Shown here in pieces: positions 8,292 to 15,577 of a stretch of DNA of 39,748 nucleotides. Each line of letters opens with the position of its first letter. Position 1 is the stretch's first letter. This stretch comes from a virus: positions 1 through 39,748 of the IMG/VR virus record IMGVR_UViG_3300008339_000146. One strand, written 5' to 3'. The notes under the pieces were generated by a model. The model did no database searches. It was not told the DNA's origin and worked only from the letters and a program-made list of their open reading frames with translations. Made by a program: the position numbers and the translations under genes.

Positions 8292-8313
8292 AAATTAAGC
8301 TTTTAGTCTAAAA

Positions 8314-9762
8314 CTATTTGCCTACGTTTCTGAACAAGCAGTTGAATCGTGGAGTGTACACGAAAAGTGCTCCGTAAAGAACAATCGCGAACTCAAGTGC
8401 AGTCGTAACGATCGCAAAGTTGATTTTAGAAAGAGGAGCAAGTTGCTTGAAGCGCATACATTCAGAAGACATGTCAAGTAGGAAAGCTTCGCCAAGACCA
8501 GCGCCTTTAGCACCAGAATCAGTTATGACTCCAGCGGACTTGTAATTTCCGATGAAAGCTTCAGAACCAGCAGCAGCACCAGCAGCACGACGATAAACTT
8601 TATAGAATTTAGCGCCCGATACAACAGCTACATCAATCTGAGCAGATCCATTAGATTGAACAGTGATAGTGCCAGAAGTTGCTGGAGATCCTTCTCCGTG
8701 ATCATTAACTGCAGTCACTGAGTAAACAAAATCTTCACCGCTAGTTAAAGATCCAACTGGGTTTGATGGAGCAACAGGGGCTGCTACAGAAGTTGGAGCA
8801 GCTGGAGCACCAGCGATACCTACTGAACGAACTCGTCCACGCGGACGTAGGAAAAGATTCGGTTTGAACTCGATGCTACCAGCAGAAGTAGTCATCTTGC
8901 TTACATCGTAACCTACTGTTTGATTGCTCAAACCTGGGTTAGATCTAAATTGAGGATAGAATTGTTTAATAAAAGAACTTAGAGCAAGTGGCTCAATATG
9001 AAGATCGCTTGGAGATCCAAAGTTCTCAAGAGCAATAACTGCTAGATCTTCTAGATCGTCCTGAGTAAGAACTGCACCAGCAAGATCTTTAGCGATAGAA
9101 CGAGATTCGCCCCATCCTTCGAATTCTTTTGATTTTTGTTGAGTATCTTCGTCACCTTTTAAAAGCTGCTGAAGAAGACCGTTCATGGCAATTGAATTTG
9201 CTGGAAGATCTGAAAGCGCACCGTCTTGAGCACCTGTAGCTGCATTAGCAAAGTGAGCATGACCCCAGTACATTTCGCGCTCAACACTCTTAAGAAGGTG
9301 CATTGTTCCTTCTTTTGCTTGTTGCGCAACAACATCACCAACAGTTGAACGAACCAATGTCATCTGGTGACTTACCTTACGGCGAGTACCAAAGAACACG
9401 ATCCTTTGACCATCTCTGATGTATGTTGAATCTTCTTCACGTGGTGCTCCACCTTCTCCGATATATGGAGATGAGTCAGAGCCGACGCCGATTAAACGGT
9501 TATATTGCTCGAATAGGTTATAAGCTTTGTCTACTGAAATAGCTGGCCACATTTTCAAGTTCTTCATGTCGAAAGTAACACTCTTAAGAGTACTTTCTAA
9601 TGACTCAGCCTGAAGCACACCGCCATAAACTAGGTCAGTTGGTTTACCCGCACCGCCGTATCCAGCAGTGAGAGCCTTGTTAAGAGCCTCGATTTCTTCA
9701 GAAGATACAATCCCCTGCTCTAGCCCCTGATTGATTTGGTCTACAGTTTCGTTTCTGTACAT
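8314..9762 (-). CDS. Major capsid protein, HK97 fold, with Ig-like insertion
   Basis: 482 aa. The layout is typical of myovirus-type HK97-fold capsid proteins: an N-terminal segment with GVLQAESLESTLKSVTF (~48-64), the IGVGSDSSPYIGEGGAPRE loop, RKVSHQMTLVR, and a C-terminal beta strand region. Residues 1-31 are helical and acidic, like a short pro-segment, ending at AGYGGAG (33-39), a possible cleavage site for the protease at 10969. Residues ~317-422 look like an inserted Ig/FN3-type domain (APTSVAAPVAP, FVYSVTAVNDHGEGSPA, AKFYKVYRRAAG), probably displayed on the capsid surface. The ribosome site is strong (AAGGAG, 7-nt spacing), and a strong terminator follows. It forms the outer shell. Confidence 0.92.
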   Translation of the reverse strand: MYRNETVDQINQGLEQGIVSSEEIEALNKALTAGYGGAGKPTDLVYGGVLQAESLESTLKSVTFDMKNLKMWPAISVDKAYNLFEQYNRLIGVGSDSSPYIGEGGAPREEDSTYIRDGQRIVFFGTRRKVSHQMTLVRSTVGDVVAQQAKEGTMHLLKSVEREMYWGHAHFANAATGAQDGALSDLPANSIAMNGLLQQLLKGDEDTQQKSKEFEGWGESRSIAKDLAGAVLTQDDLEDLAVIALENFGSPSDLHIEPLALSSFIKQFYPQFRSNPGLSNQTVGYDVSKMTTSAGSIEFKPNLFLRPRGRVRSVGIAGAPAAPTSVAAPVAPSNPVGSLTSGEDFVYSVTAVNDHGEGSPATSGTITVQSNGSAQIDVAVVSGAKFYKVYRRAAGAAAGSEAFIGNYKSAGVITDSGAKGAGLGEAFLLDMSSECMRFKQLAPLSKINFAIVTTALEFAIVLYGALFVYTPRFNCLFRNVGK

Positions 9763-9778
9763 TGTCTATCTCCTTAAA

Positions 9779-10459
9779 TTATCTCAGCCCGTATTTACTG
9801 GCAATTTCTACAACTGTTAAATCATTACCTGTTTCAACTTTAAAAATGTCGGCAGAATCTACTTGTGTACCAGACTTTTTAAGTTCAAACAATTTATTAG
9901 CTACCTGCGACTTTGAAAGAGGCGCAATTTCCTCTTGTGACTTATGAAGAGGCGATACTCCTGCTGGAACTCCACGACGTTGAACTGGAGCATCAGCTAT
10001 TGCCTCTACGATATTTACTAATCTAGAAATAGTTTTTTCTAGATCACCAATTTTCGAGTCAACATATGACTTCATGAGATCTTGAGTATCTCTGAGAGAC
10101 TTTTTCATGTCCTCTTTTTTACTCATTTTTTTCTTATCCTCATCTTCGTCCTCATCTTCGTCTTCATCTTCGTCTTCATCTTCAGCTTTATCCATGCAGT
10201 CAGCCTTATCCATATCGTCTTCGGCCTTGTCCATGTCATCATCTCTTTCATCTTCTTCGTCTTCTTCTTCATCTTCGTCTTCGGCTTTTTTGGCTTCTAG
10301 TTTGCCATTTTTAGACTTGTCGGAAATTCCGCTCTTGTCATCGCCTAGAGAAATTTCTGAAGCTGCGAATTTAGATTTCTTAATCTCTTCAATTTCTTCA
10401 AGTGTTTCATCAATTAAAGAAGTGAGAGATTTTACCATTTCTTCGTTAGTGAATTCCAT
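9779..10459 (-). CDS. Acidic capsid scaffold-like protein
   Basis: 226 aa, directly upstream of the capsid gene with an AAGGAG ribosome site. Residues ~55-115 are almost only D/E with short lysine islands and repeated MDKAED units. A coiled-coil-like helix follows (MKKSLRDTQDLMKSYVDSKI, about 113-132, then TISRLVNIVEAIADAPVQRR). The C-terminus (LFELKKSGTQVDSADIFKVE) is a small folded tail. Position, acidity and helicity match phage scaffold or capsid-assembly proteins, and the APVQRR stretch recurs in such genes. The protease at 10969 may digest it. The D/E tract makes deceptive Ser-rich and Phe-rich reading frames on the plus strand. Confidence 0.75.
   Translation of the reverse strand: MEFTNEEMVKSLTSLIDETLEEIEEIKKSKFAASEISLGDDKSGISDKSKNGKLEAKKAEDEDEEEDEEDERDDDMDKAEDDMDKADCMDKAEDEDEDEDEDEDEDEDKKKMSKKEDMKKSLRDTQDLMKSYVDSKIGDLEKTISRLVNIVEAIADAPVQRRGVPAGVSPLHKSQEEIAPLSKSQVANKLFELKKSGTQVDSADIFKVETGNDLTVVEIASKYGLR
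10134..10200 (-). repeat. D/E-coding 6/12-bp microsatellite
   Basis: Near-perfect alternation of GAAGAT, GAAGAC and GAGGAC triplet pairs, encoding a run of about 16 alternating Asp/Glu residues in the scaffold-like protein. A second shorter tract lies at about 10250-10285. In-frame copy changes are likely between relatives. Confidence 0.8.
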
Positions 10460-10490
10460 AGTAGCTTCTCCTTAAATAAACTTCTTTATA

Positions 10491-10841
10491 TTATTGGCCC
10501 ATTCCGTTAAGATCAGCATGACCAGGCAATTCGCCAGCAGGAATAACTACTGTATTGGCATGGCCGCATACGATACGTAGAACCTGAAATTCAGCAATAG
10601 AAGCTGGATCTGTATCGAGCACGATTTTTCCAGGATTGGCTACGCCGATCCCTAAAAAAGGAGACGCTGATGAATCAATTCCCATCATTGGGGATGTTGC
10701 TGGACTTAGCACAGCTGCATCTTCATAAGAAATTTCTATTCCTTCAGCAATAAGAAGATCAGCGCTAGGTCTAGATACTGAAAGACCTCTCTGCTGACAG
10801 TTTCTCTGGATTTTATCCAAAATTTGTACGCTCATAGCCAT
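10491..10841 (-). CDS. Small conserved head-region protein
   Basis: 116 aa. A short helix (SVQILDKIQRNCQQRGL) is followed by a small alpha/beta protein with Gly/Ala/Ser-rich loops and a C-terminal PAGELPGHADLNGMGQ. I do not recognise a family. The ribosome site is strong (AAAGGAG); a second ATG two codons in is less well placed. It is the first gene after the promoter at 10938 and its structured leader, followed by the scaffold-like and capsid genes, so a head-assembly or minor capsid role is likely but not shown. Confidence 0.6.
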   Translation of the reverse strand: MAMSVQILDKIQRNCQQRGLSVSRPSADLLIAEGIEISYEDAAVLSPATSPMMGIDSSASPFLGIGVANPGKIVLDTDPASIAEFQVLRIVCGHANTVVIPAGELPGHADLNGMGQ

Positions 10842-10887
10842 TGTTTGTCTCCTTTACGAGTTCATTAAAAAACTTACATATTACAAT

Positions 10888-10928
10888 GTATCAGATGTTT
10901 AAGCTTAAACAGTCTAAATAGCTGATAC
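10888..10928 (-). promoter_or_regulatory. Nested inverted repeat at the 5' end of the capsid-operon mRNA
   Basis: Outer arms GTATCAG (10888-10894) and CTGATAC (10922-10928) enclose a perfect 16-bp palindrome, TGTTTAAGCTTAAACA (10896-10911). The block starts 10 nt after the -10 element, so it would fold at the very 5' end of the transcript. It could stabilise the mRNA or bind a regulator. Confidence 0.65.
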
Positions 10929-10937
10929 TGTTATAGG

Positions 10938-10944
10938 ATTATAC
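10938..10944 (-). promoter_or_regulatory. GTATAAT -10 element of the capsid operon
   Basis: The minus strand reads TTTAAGTATAATCC in the 127-bp gap before the 116-aa gene. The predicted leader is about 90 nt and carries the nested hairpin; the gene has its own Shine-Dalgarno sequence. The hexamer 17-18 nt upstream (ATCAAT) is not a -35 box. Confidence 0.65.
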
Positions 10945-10968
10945 TTAAATATACTAAGTTATTGATTT

Positions 10969-12534
10969 TTATGACTTTAATGAATTTATTCTATATAAAC
11001 TAAAATTCTGCTTGCATTCTCTGCACTTTACCTGATGCGGCATAAAAACTTGCTCATGCCCGCAATTATCGCAAGAGATATAGTCTAAAGATTTACTCAT
11101 GAGTTTATTTTTTAGTTTTTTTTTACGCTTAACGTCTAGACTCTGAGTTTGAATGACTCCGCCGCCAACCATATCTGTGGGTGCACCAGCTCCGCCGTAG
11201 CCTGCAAGTAGTGCTTTTTTAAGTTTTTTCTTGATCTTATTTCTTTTAACTTCTATATCCGCGGTAGCAGGGTTTTTTTCATCAAAACCATATTCTTTAT
11301 TTGATAGTTTTATATTGTTGTCACCCAGTCTAGAATTATGCTCTCTTGTTGTGTTATTTTTTTGAGATTCTAATTCTTTATGAATTTTTGTGGCATGATC
11401 TTTAACTTCAACCGGAGGTTGCGCAATATAGTGAGCCGCATGACCCATTGCTAAAGAAACTGCCAAGCCTTTTGCTGCTCTAGATACATCGCTCTTGTCC
11501 ATGTCATCAGATTTAGCTATATGCGCATCATATAGTCTTCTTGCCTCGTTTACGTTTATCGATAAACCCTGAGGATGCGGAGTGTTTTTAAGCTTATTAA
11601 TATAGTCTACCATCTGTTGGCGTTGTGGATGATCTTCTGGAATCTTGCCTTTGCTGTGCCATTGTGTCACAAAATCTGGATGCTGGAAACTTTGAGCGGT
11701 ATTGACTGGGGTACTAAGTTTGCTAACGCCAGCAGCTCCGCCTATTAAGCCCATATGATTTATCTTCAATAGTTTGCTAAGTTCATTTATCTTGCGAATA
11801 TTATTTTCAATTTTATTGAAAACTGCATTCTTCATTATTACTTCTGGTTCTGGCAAATCTATGTCTACCTGTATACCAATTTTTGCTGAAAGTTCTTTTA
11901 TTTTTATAATATTGTCGTGTATTGAGTTTGCGGAGGCATGGCGCTGTATATGCCTAAAAGAAGGCACATTAGTTTGTGCAAGATGCATAACTGACTTTAT
12001 AAGTTGCTTGTCTGCTTCCCAGTCTATATTGCTCTTATTTATCTCTAGTGGCTCTACTAGAGTTGCATTGTTTGCTGGTGTAAAAGTAAGTGCTACTGAA
12101 TGTATTTTTGTTCTAGCTAGTCTGGATGGATCACTGACTCCGCGAGCCATTACACCGCCCTCTACAGATGCCTTCATCACTAATGGCGCGTCTTCTCTAT
12201 GTATATTTCTTAATATAGCTGCTGCAGCTTTTGCGTTAGGGTGATCTTCGTTGTTAAAGAGATAGCCCTTGGCATATATAAAAGGAGCCTTTATCTTATC
12301 CCAGTAATATCTATGTCTATCGTTGTCGCAGTCTTCTGACTTTAAAATTTTTTTAGCTTCAGTTACACGGCCAAGAGAATTAAAGAAGCCTTTACCATGA
12401 TTATCGTTGAATCTGCCTCTGCCTTCTAGTAGATCTGCTATATCTGCGCCATCTACGCTAAGAGTTTCGCCCTGAGTATCTTTAAGCTCAGAACCAGCGC
12501 ACATGTCAATCCACATCTTATTATCTTTAGCCAT
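10969..12534 (-). CDS. Prohead (capsid maturation) protease fused to scaffold-like region and zinc ribbon
   Basis: 521 aa. Residues 1-150 match the herpesvirus/T4 gp21-type prohead serine protease: DNHG (H46) as the likely catalytic His, MKASVEGG (S123) as the likely nucleophile, and strands TKIHSVALTFTPANNATLVE. Residues ~165-440 are helical and lysine/glutamate-rich, a scaffold-like extension. KKALLAGYGGAGAPTDM (~440-455) copies the N-terminal motif of the capsid protein. The end (~488-507) is a CxxC-x12-CxxC zinc ribbon. ATG at 12534 has no ribosome site and lies 9 nt from a -10 element, so it is probably leaderless. It trims scaffold, capsid and perhaps other head proteins inside the prohead. 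Confidence 0.82.
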   Translation of the reverse strand: MAKDNKMWIDMCAGSELKDTQGETLSVDGADIADLLEGRGRFNDNHGKGFFNSLGRVTEAKKILKSEDCDNDRHRYYWDKIKAPFIYAKGYLFNNEDHPNAKAAAAILRNIHREDAPLVMKASVEGGVMARGVSDPSRLARTKIHSVALTFTPANNATLVEPLEINKSNIDWEADKQLIKSVMHLAQTNVPSFRHIQRHASANSIHDNIIKIKELSAKIGIQVDIDLPEPEVIMKNAVFNKIENNIRKINELSKLLKINHMGLIGGAAGVSKLSTPVNTAQSFQHPDFVTQWHSKGKIPEDHPQRQQMVDYINKLKNTPHPQGLSINVNEARRLYDAHIAKSDDMDKSDVSRAAKGLAVSLAMGHAAHYIAQPPVEVKDHATKIHKELESQKNNTTREHNSRLGDNNIKLSNKEYGFDEKNPATADIEVKRNKIKKKLKKALLAGYGGAGAPTDMVGGGVIQTQSLDVKRKKKLKNKLMSKSLDYISCDNCGHEQVFMPHQVKCRECKQNFSLYRINSLKS

Positions 12535-12543
12535 ATAGACTAT

Positions 12544-12550
12544 ATTATAC
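12544..12550 (-). promoter_or_regulatory. GTATAAT element 9 nt before the protease start codon
   Basis: The minus strand reads ATAGTATAATATAGTC. The ATG at 12534 follows after 9 nt and no Shine-Dalgarno is present, which predicts a leader of only 2-3 nt. Confidence 0.65.
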
Positions 12551-12567
12551 TATATTAAGTAGTTAGA

Positions 12568-12918
12568 TTATTCGTCTTCTAGATCTTTTATTATCTTCAT
12601 TTGTCGAATTTTTTCAATAGCTTGCTCAGTCATATCTTTAACTGTTTCTATGGAGAGATTGTTCATGTGTGCTATTTCTTTATCTGAAGGTGGCTCATGC
12701 AGGTAGTCCGCTACATAATTAAAAAAACAATAATTAGACATTTGATGATTTATTGACCAAGGACAACCTGGCAGTTTAGATTCTTCATCTTCAGATAATT
12801 CTTTATCACTATTTCTAAGTGCTTTTAATCTTAATACGGCTAGAGGACAAAACTCGCAAGGTAAATTTTCTAGACGTCTTGGGCATCTGGCATCCATTTT
12901 TCTTTTTTTACTCTTCAT
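12568..12918 (-). CDS. Cys-rich helix-turn-helix protein (possible transcription regulator)
   Basis: 116 aa. The N-terminal half has cysteines spaced like a metal site (CPRRLENLPCEFCPLAV, CPWSINHQMSNYCFFNYV). The C-terminal part, residues ~75-110, reads as a sigma-region-4-like helix-turn-helix (SDKEIAHMNNLSIETVKDMT, then EQAIEKIRQM). Similar small Cys/HTH phage proteins exist, and I recall no proven role. The start has no ribosome site; a -10 variant (TCTAAT) lies 6 nt upstream, so it may be leaderless. A role in switching phage promoters is inference. Confidence 0.6.
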   Translation of the reverse strand: MKSKKRKMDARCPRRLENLPCEFCPLAVLRLKALRNSDKELSEDEESKLPGCPWSINHQMSNYCFFNYVADYLHEPPSDKEIAHMNNLSIETVKDMTEQAIEKIRQMKIIKDLEDE

Positions 12919-12924
12919 GCAGTT

Positions 12925-12931
12925 ATTAGAC
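12925..12931 (-). promoter_or_regulatory. GTCTAAT, variant -10 6 nt before a start codon
   Basis: The minus strand reads AAAGTCTAATAACTGC then ATG at 12918. It has one mismatch to the recurrent GTATAAT element, the same 6-nt gap as three other sites, and no Shine-Dalgarno. Confidence 0.4.
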
Positions 12932-12941
12932 TTTTGTAAAA

Positions 12942-13478
12942 TTAATTACTTAAAATCCTCTCCATTATTTTAGAGACGCGCTCTTCCTCTGGTCCATCTA
13001 TAGTGCTATATTTTATACCATATTTATCTAAAAATTGTCTTGTCATGCTATCTACTACTTTTGCTTCATCTTCTGACTGATATCTGCCTCTAGAGTCATA
13101 TTCTTTACCTCTCTCAAGCAGAAAATTAAGATGTGTTACTCCGCGCTCTTTAGCTTTTGCCATAAATTTAAGAGCAGCCTCTTCCATAAAAGAGTCATTG
13201 TTATAGAAATATTCGTATATAGGTGCTAGTATAATAGGAGAATCTGTAACTATATAGTTAACCTTCCCATAGAGTGTGTGCTCAAGCTTGCATTGCTCAC
13301 CAAATATGTTTATCTGATCAAACTGAGTTATATGAGCGCCTTGCCAGGCTAGAATTTTAACATATTCTCTAACAAGCTCGACATCCATGTGTCTTAATTT
13401 CATATTATAATAGAGACCAGCTGCGATAGTGGATTTACCTATGCCACTACCGCCTAACATATTGATGACTACCGTCAT
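12942..13478 (-). CDS. P-loop kinase-like protein, NadR/AAA_28 type
   Basis: 178 aa. Walker A GGSGIGKST at 9-17, then helices, YIVTDSPIILAPIYEYF (Walker-B-like) and a lid region LLERGKEYDSRGRYQSEDEA. This is the pattern of the NadR/Ttd14-like P-loop kinases, called AAA_28 in many phages; the substrate (a nucleoside, nicotinamide riboside or other) cannot be read from the sequence. GAGGG precedes the ATG, which lies 2 nt after the upstream stop. It belongs to a block of nucleotide-handling genes between protease and portal. Confidence 0.75.
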   Translation of the reverse strand: MTVVINMLGGSGIGKSTIAAGLYYNMKLRHMDVELVREYVKILAWQGAHITQFDQINIFGEQCKLEHTLYGKVNYIVTDSPIILAPIYEYFYNNDSFMEEAALKFMAKAKERGVTHLNFLLERGKEYDSRGRYQSEDEAKVVDSMTRQFLDKYGIKYSTIDGPEEERVSKIMERILSN

Positions 13479-13479
13479 C

Positions 13480-14055
13480 TTAACCCTCTTGCTCTGATTT
13501 TTCTTCAGTTACTAGTTGCTTCTTAATAGATAGAACAGTAATATTATGCTTTGCTCCATTAAAATCTGCCTCTACTGTATCATTAATACGTAGCCCTAGC
13601 AATTTTTGACGCAAAACAGGGTTTAGGCATTCACTCATAGGAAACTTAGAACGAAAGATGCCTTGATCTTCTGCTAACTCAGGGGTATGCGATGTAATAG
13701 TAATAACGCTATTTTCTGTAACTAGACCCTCATTATCTATCACGTATCCTTTAATAGTATCTTCTTTGGCGGATGCATTATCAAAATCTACTAGTTTAAG
13801 TTGTTCTGCTTTTTTATCTATCGCATTGCGGTCAAAATTACCAACTTCTAGCATGGCAAGGGTACGATATTGAAAATCATTTAGCATTCCCATAGTAGAC
13901 GACAGATCACCCTGGGTAACTTTAAATTGATCTAGGATATGCTTAATCATTGTCTGAGAAACCTGTAGTGCCATCTGCGTATTCTGAAGTGCAACCTCTA
14001 GTTCTTTAATTTTAGTCTTAACTGAATCCTGTTTATTCAACTTTACACCTTTCAT
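13480..14055 (-). CDS. Gre-like protein: coiled coil plus FKBP-like C-terminal domain
   Basis: 191 aa. Residues ~8-95 form a long helical, coiled-coil-like region with an acidic tip (GNFDRNAIDKK). Residues ~105-185 resemble the C-terminal domain of GreA/GreB: strand pairs ending in LRQKLLGLRINDTVEADFNG and then HNITVLSIKK, comparable to the Gre pattern ALLGKxxGDxVE...YxILxI. If correct, it would bind in the RNA polymerase secondary channel and alter cleavage, pausing or promoter choice. A strong ribosome site (GGAGG) precedes it. The similarity is by eye; a plain coiled-coil protein remains possible. Confidence 0.5.
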   Translation of the reverse strand: MKGVKLNKQDSVKTKIKELEVALQNTQMALQVSQTMIKHILDQFKVTQGDLSSTMGMLNDFQYRTLAMLEVGNFDRNAIDKKAEQLKLVDFDNASAKEDTIKGYVIDNEGLVTENSVITITSHTPELAEDQGIFRSKFPMSECLNPVLRQKLLGLRINDTVEADFNGAKHNITVLSIKKQLVTEEKSEQEG

Positions 14056-14065
14056 AATTCCTCCA

Positions 14066-14512
14066 TTATTTTGTAAAAATAGCTTTTTCTAACATATTTG
14101 CCGCTATATTGTCTAAATCAACTAGATCTTTTTTTCTATTATATTTTTGCTTCCATGCTATGATATCGTCAACGTCTTGGCAGATAATATTCCCATAGTT
14201 TGATTCTACTGCTCTCAAATTAAACTCTTTATTTTTCTTAAATAATAATATATTAACCTTAACGTTGGAATACTTAGTAAATCCTGAGTATGATACATAC
14301 TCGTCGTCTCTTTCGATATCTGAGTAAATATCTGGCCACAGACCTAGCTCTTTAATAATGTTAACATTAGAAGATACAAAATCTATATCGTGTATAGGTC
14401 TATTTGGCAATACACCTTTAAGAATTAGCGCCGCTGATCCGCATAAAAAAATATCTTTATGATTAGCTTGAAGTTGCGTTATCATAAAAGATATGTCTTT
14501 TACATCTTCCAT
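14066..14512 (-). CDS. Nucleotidyltransferase-like protein (Pol beta superfamily)
   Basis: 148 aa. CGSAALILKGVLPNRPIHDI at 24-43 followed by DFV gives the hG[GS]-x-D-x-D signature of minimal nucleotidyltransferases (G25, S26, D42, D44). A third acidic strand may be VKVNILLF. The C-terminal helix contains DDIIAWKQKYNRKKDLVDLD, the pattern seen in nucleotidyltransferase/AbiEii-type proteins. The substrate may be a protein, RNA or small molecule. It follows the kinase gene after 1 nt. A toxin-type role is possible but no antitoxin is evident beside it. Confidence 0.65.
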   Translation of the reverse strand: MEDVKDISFMITQLQANHKDIFLCGSAALILKGVLPNRPIHDIDFVSSNVNIIKELGLWPDIYSDIERDDEYVSYSGFTKYSNVKVNILLFKKNKEFNLRAVESNYGNIICQDVDDIIAWKQKYNRKKDLVDLDNIAANMLEKAIFTK

Positions 14513-14513
14513 G

Positions 14514-15374
14514 TTAGCCTAGCTTTTCTTTAATACGTTTAGCATATATCTTTAGTATCTGAATCTCTTCGTCTGTGAAATCATTAGTCTTTGGTTCATG
14601 AAAAATACTCTCTAGTTGCTGCTCTAGGAAAGATCTAATGTCTTTTTCAAGGATGTTAAAAGCATCGCCTTTCTTCTTGATGATCGGACCTCCGAGTAGA
14701 TCTCGGATAGCATTTGCTCGTTCGAGCTTTTTATCCAGTTGAGTGTGTACCACACGTCGAAGCTCGGGATCTTCTGCACCGCCATCTGATCCTGAATTAC
14801 CTGATCGTAGAGACCCAGACAAGCCAGAGTCTCTGAGATTCTCGCTCTTATTGAGAGATTTGCTGTCTGTGTCTTTAGTTCTTGAATCATTTTGTTGGAC
14901 TTTCTTAAAATCTGTAAGTTGTCTTTTTTCGAATTCATAGGTTTTTGACATATTTTCGTATAGCCTTGTTGCGTGAAAAAACTGTGATTTAGTTAGTGGT
15001 TCATTGTTTGCGACGCATCGCTGCCAGTGTGCATCTTCGTCTTCATCATGCATTAGAATTCTTATAGATTCATTATTAAACTCAATTTGCCTAAGGTACT
15101 CGAAGTCCTCATCGTCTAAGAGTGCTTGTCTGCCAAATATCTCTGGCCAAACTAGTTCGCCATATGGCGAACGATCAAACACAACATCTTTGCCCGCATA
15201 CTTGCTGTACATCTCTAGTATTTCTTCAAGATATGAAGCACCGGCATAACCTGGTTTAAAGTATCTTTTATTAGGCGCTTCCATGTGTACTATCTGGAAA
15301 CCTTGATTTTTATATATTTCAGCAAGTGTAGATTTACCAGATCTGTCAAGACCTTCTAGAATTATCCATGCCAC
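14514..15374 (-). CDS. dNMP (thymidylate-type) kinase-like protein with C-terminal extension
   Basis: 286 aa from a GTG at 15374 behind AAGGA. Residues 5-16 (ILEGLDRSGKST) are the Walker A of thymidylate-kinase-like enzymes; VVFDRSPYGELVW (~63-75) is the DR(S)xxS strand. The kinase core ends near 150. The remaining ~135 residues are a Ser/Asp/Gly-rich linker (~155-195) and a helical tail not usual for the family. It should phosphorylate a deoxynucleoside monophosphate for DNA synthesis; the base is not predictable. The start overlaps the small upstream ORF by 29 nt. Confidence 0.7.
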   Translation of the reverse strand: MAWIILEGLDRSGKSTLAEIYKNQGFQIVHMEAPNKRYFKPGYAGASYLEEILEMYSKYAGKDVVFDRSPYGELVWPEIFGRQALLDDEDFEYLRQIEFNNESIRILMHDEDEDAHWQRCVANNEPLTKSQFFHATRLYENMSKTYEFEKRQLTDFKKVQQNDSRTKDTDSKSLNKSENLRDSGLSGSLRSGNSGSDGGAEDPELRRVVHTQLDKKLERANAIRDLLGGPIIKKKGDAFNILEKDIRSFLEQQLESIFHEPKTNDFTDEEIQILKIYAKRIKEKLG

Positions 15375-15537
15375 CGTATATTCCTTTTTTAAATTTATTT
15401 ACATATCGTTCAGCTTTAGTTAGGGCAAAATATGGGCCATCATCTTCTTCTACGTGACTGACAATATTATTAGGGATTTCCAGCTTGGAAATGACGAACA
15501 TAAGCCTATATAATATTTCGTAATCCTGTACAATCAC
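15346..15537 (-). CDS. Small hypothetical protein, leaderless GTG start
   Basis: 63 aa (MIVQDYEILYRLMFVISKLE, then EEDDGPYFALTKAERYVNKF). It is soluble and not recognised. The start is a GTG at 15537, 6 nt after a GTATAAT element, without a Shine-Dalgarno; an in-frame ATG at 15501 is the alternative. It ends inside the kinase gene with a 29-nt overlap, so it may couple kinase translation to its own. Its placement as the first ORF after a promoter argues for a real gene. Confidence 0.5.
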   Translation of the reverse strand: MIVQDYEILYRLMFVISKLEIPNNIVSHVEEDDGPYFALTKAERYVNKFKKGIYGGMDNSRRS

Positions 15538-15543
15538 AAAAAT

Positions 15544-15550
15544 ATTATAC
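15544..15550 (-). promoter_or_regulatory. GTATAAT element 6 nt before the 63-aa ORF
   Basis: The minus strand reads TTAAGTATAATATTTTT then GTG. It is the likely promoter of the kinase/nucleotidyltransferase block, just downstream of the portal gene. Confidence 0.6.
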
Positions 15551-15577
15551 TTAATATAAAATGACTAAAGATGAAGT

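Noticed and set aside
8322-8513. 63-codon minus-strand frame within the capsid gene
   Set aside because: Out-of-frame shadow inside the conserved C-terminal end of the capsid protein.
10082-10475. Ser-rich and Phe-rich open frames on the plus strand
   Set aside because: They are the complement of the Asp/Glu tract of the scaffold-like gene; composition is an artefact of the repeat and there is no ribosome site or plus-strand neighbour.
14066-14512. Nucleotidyltransferase toxin of an AbiE/MNT-type system
   Set aside because: No adjacent HEPN or AbiEi-like partner can be recognised; the neighbours are a kinase and a Gre-like protein.
14624-14938. Alternative minus-strand frame of 104 aa inside the kinase gene
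   Set aside because: It lies wholly in the C-terminal extension of the in-frame kinase gene, without its own ribosome site in operon context; treated as a shadow, although the extension's low complexity makes the region worth a codon-usage check.
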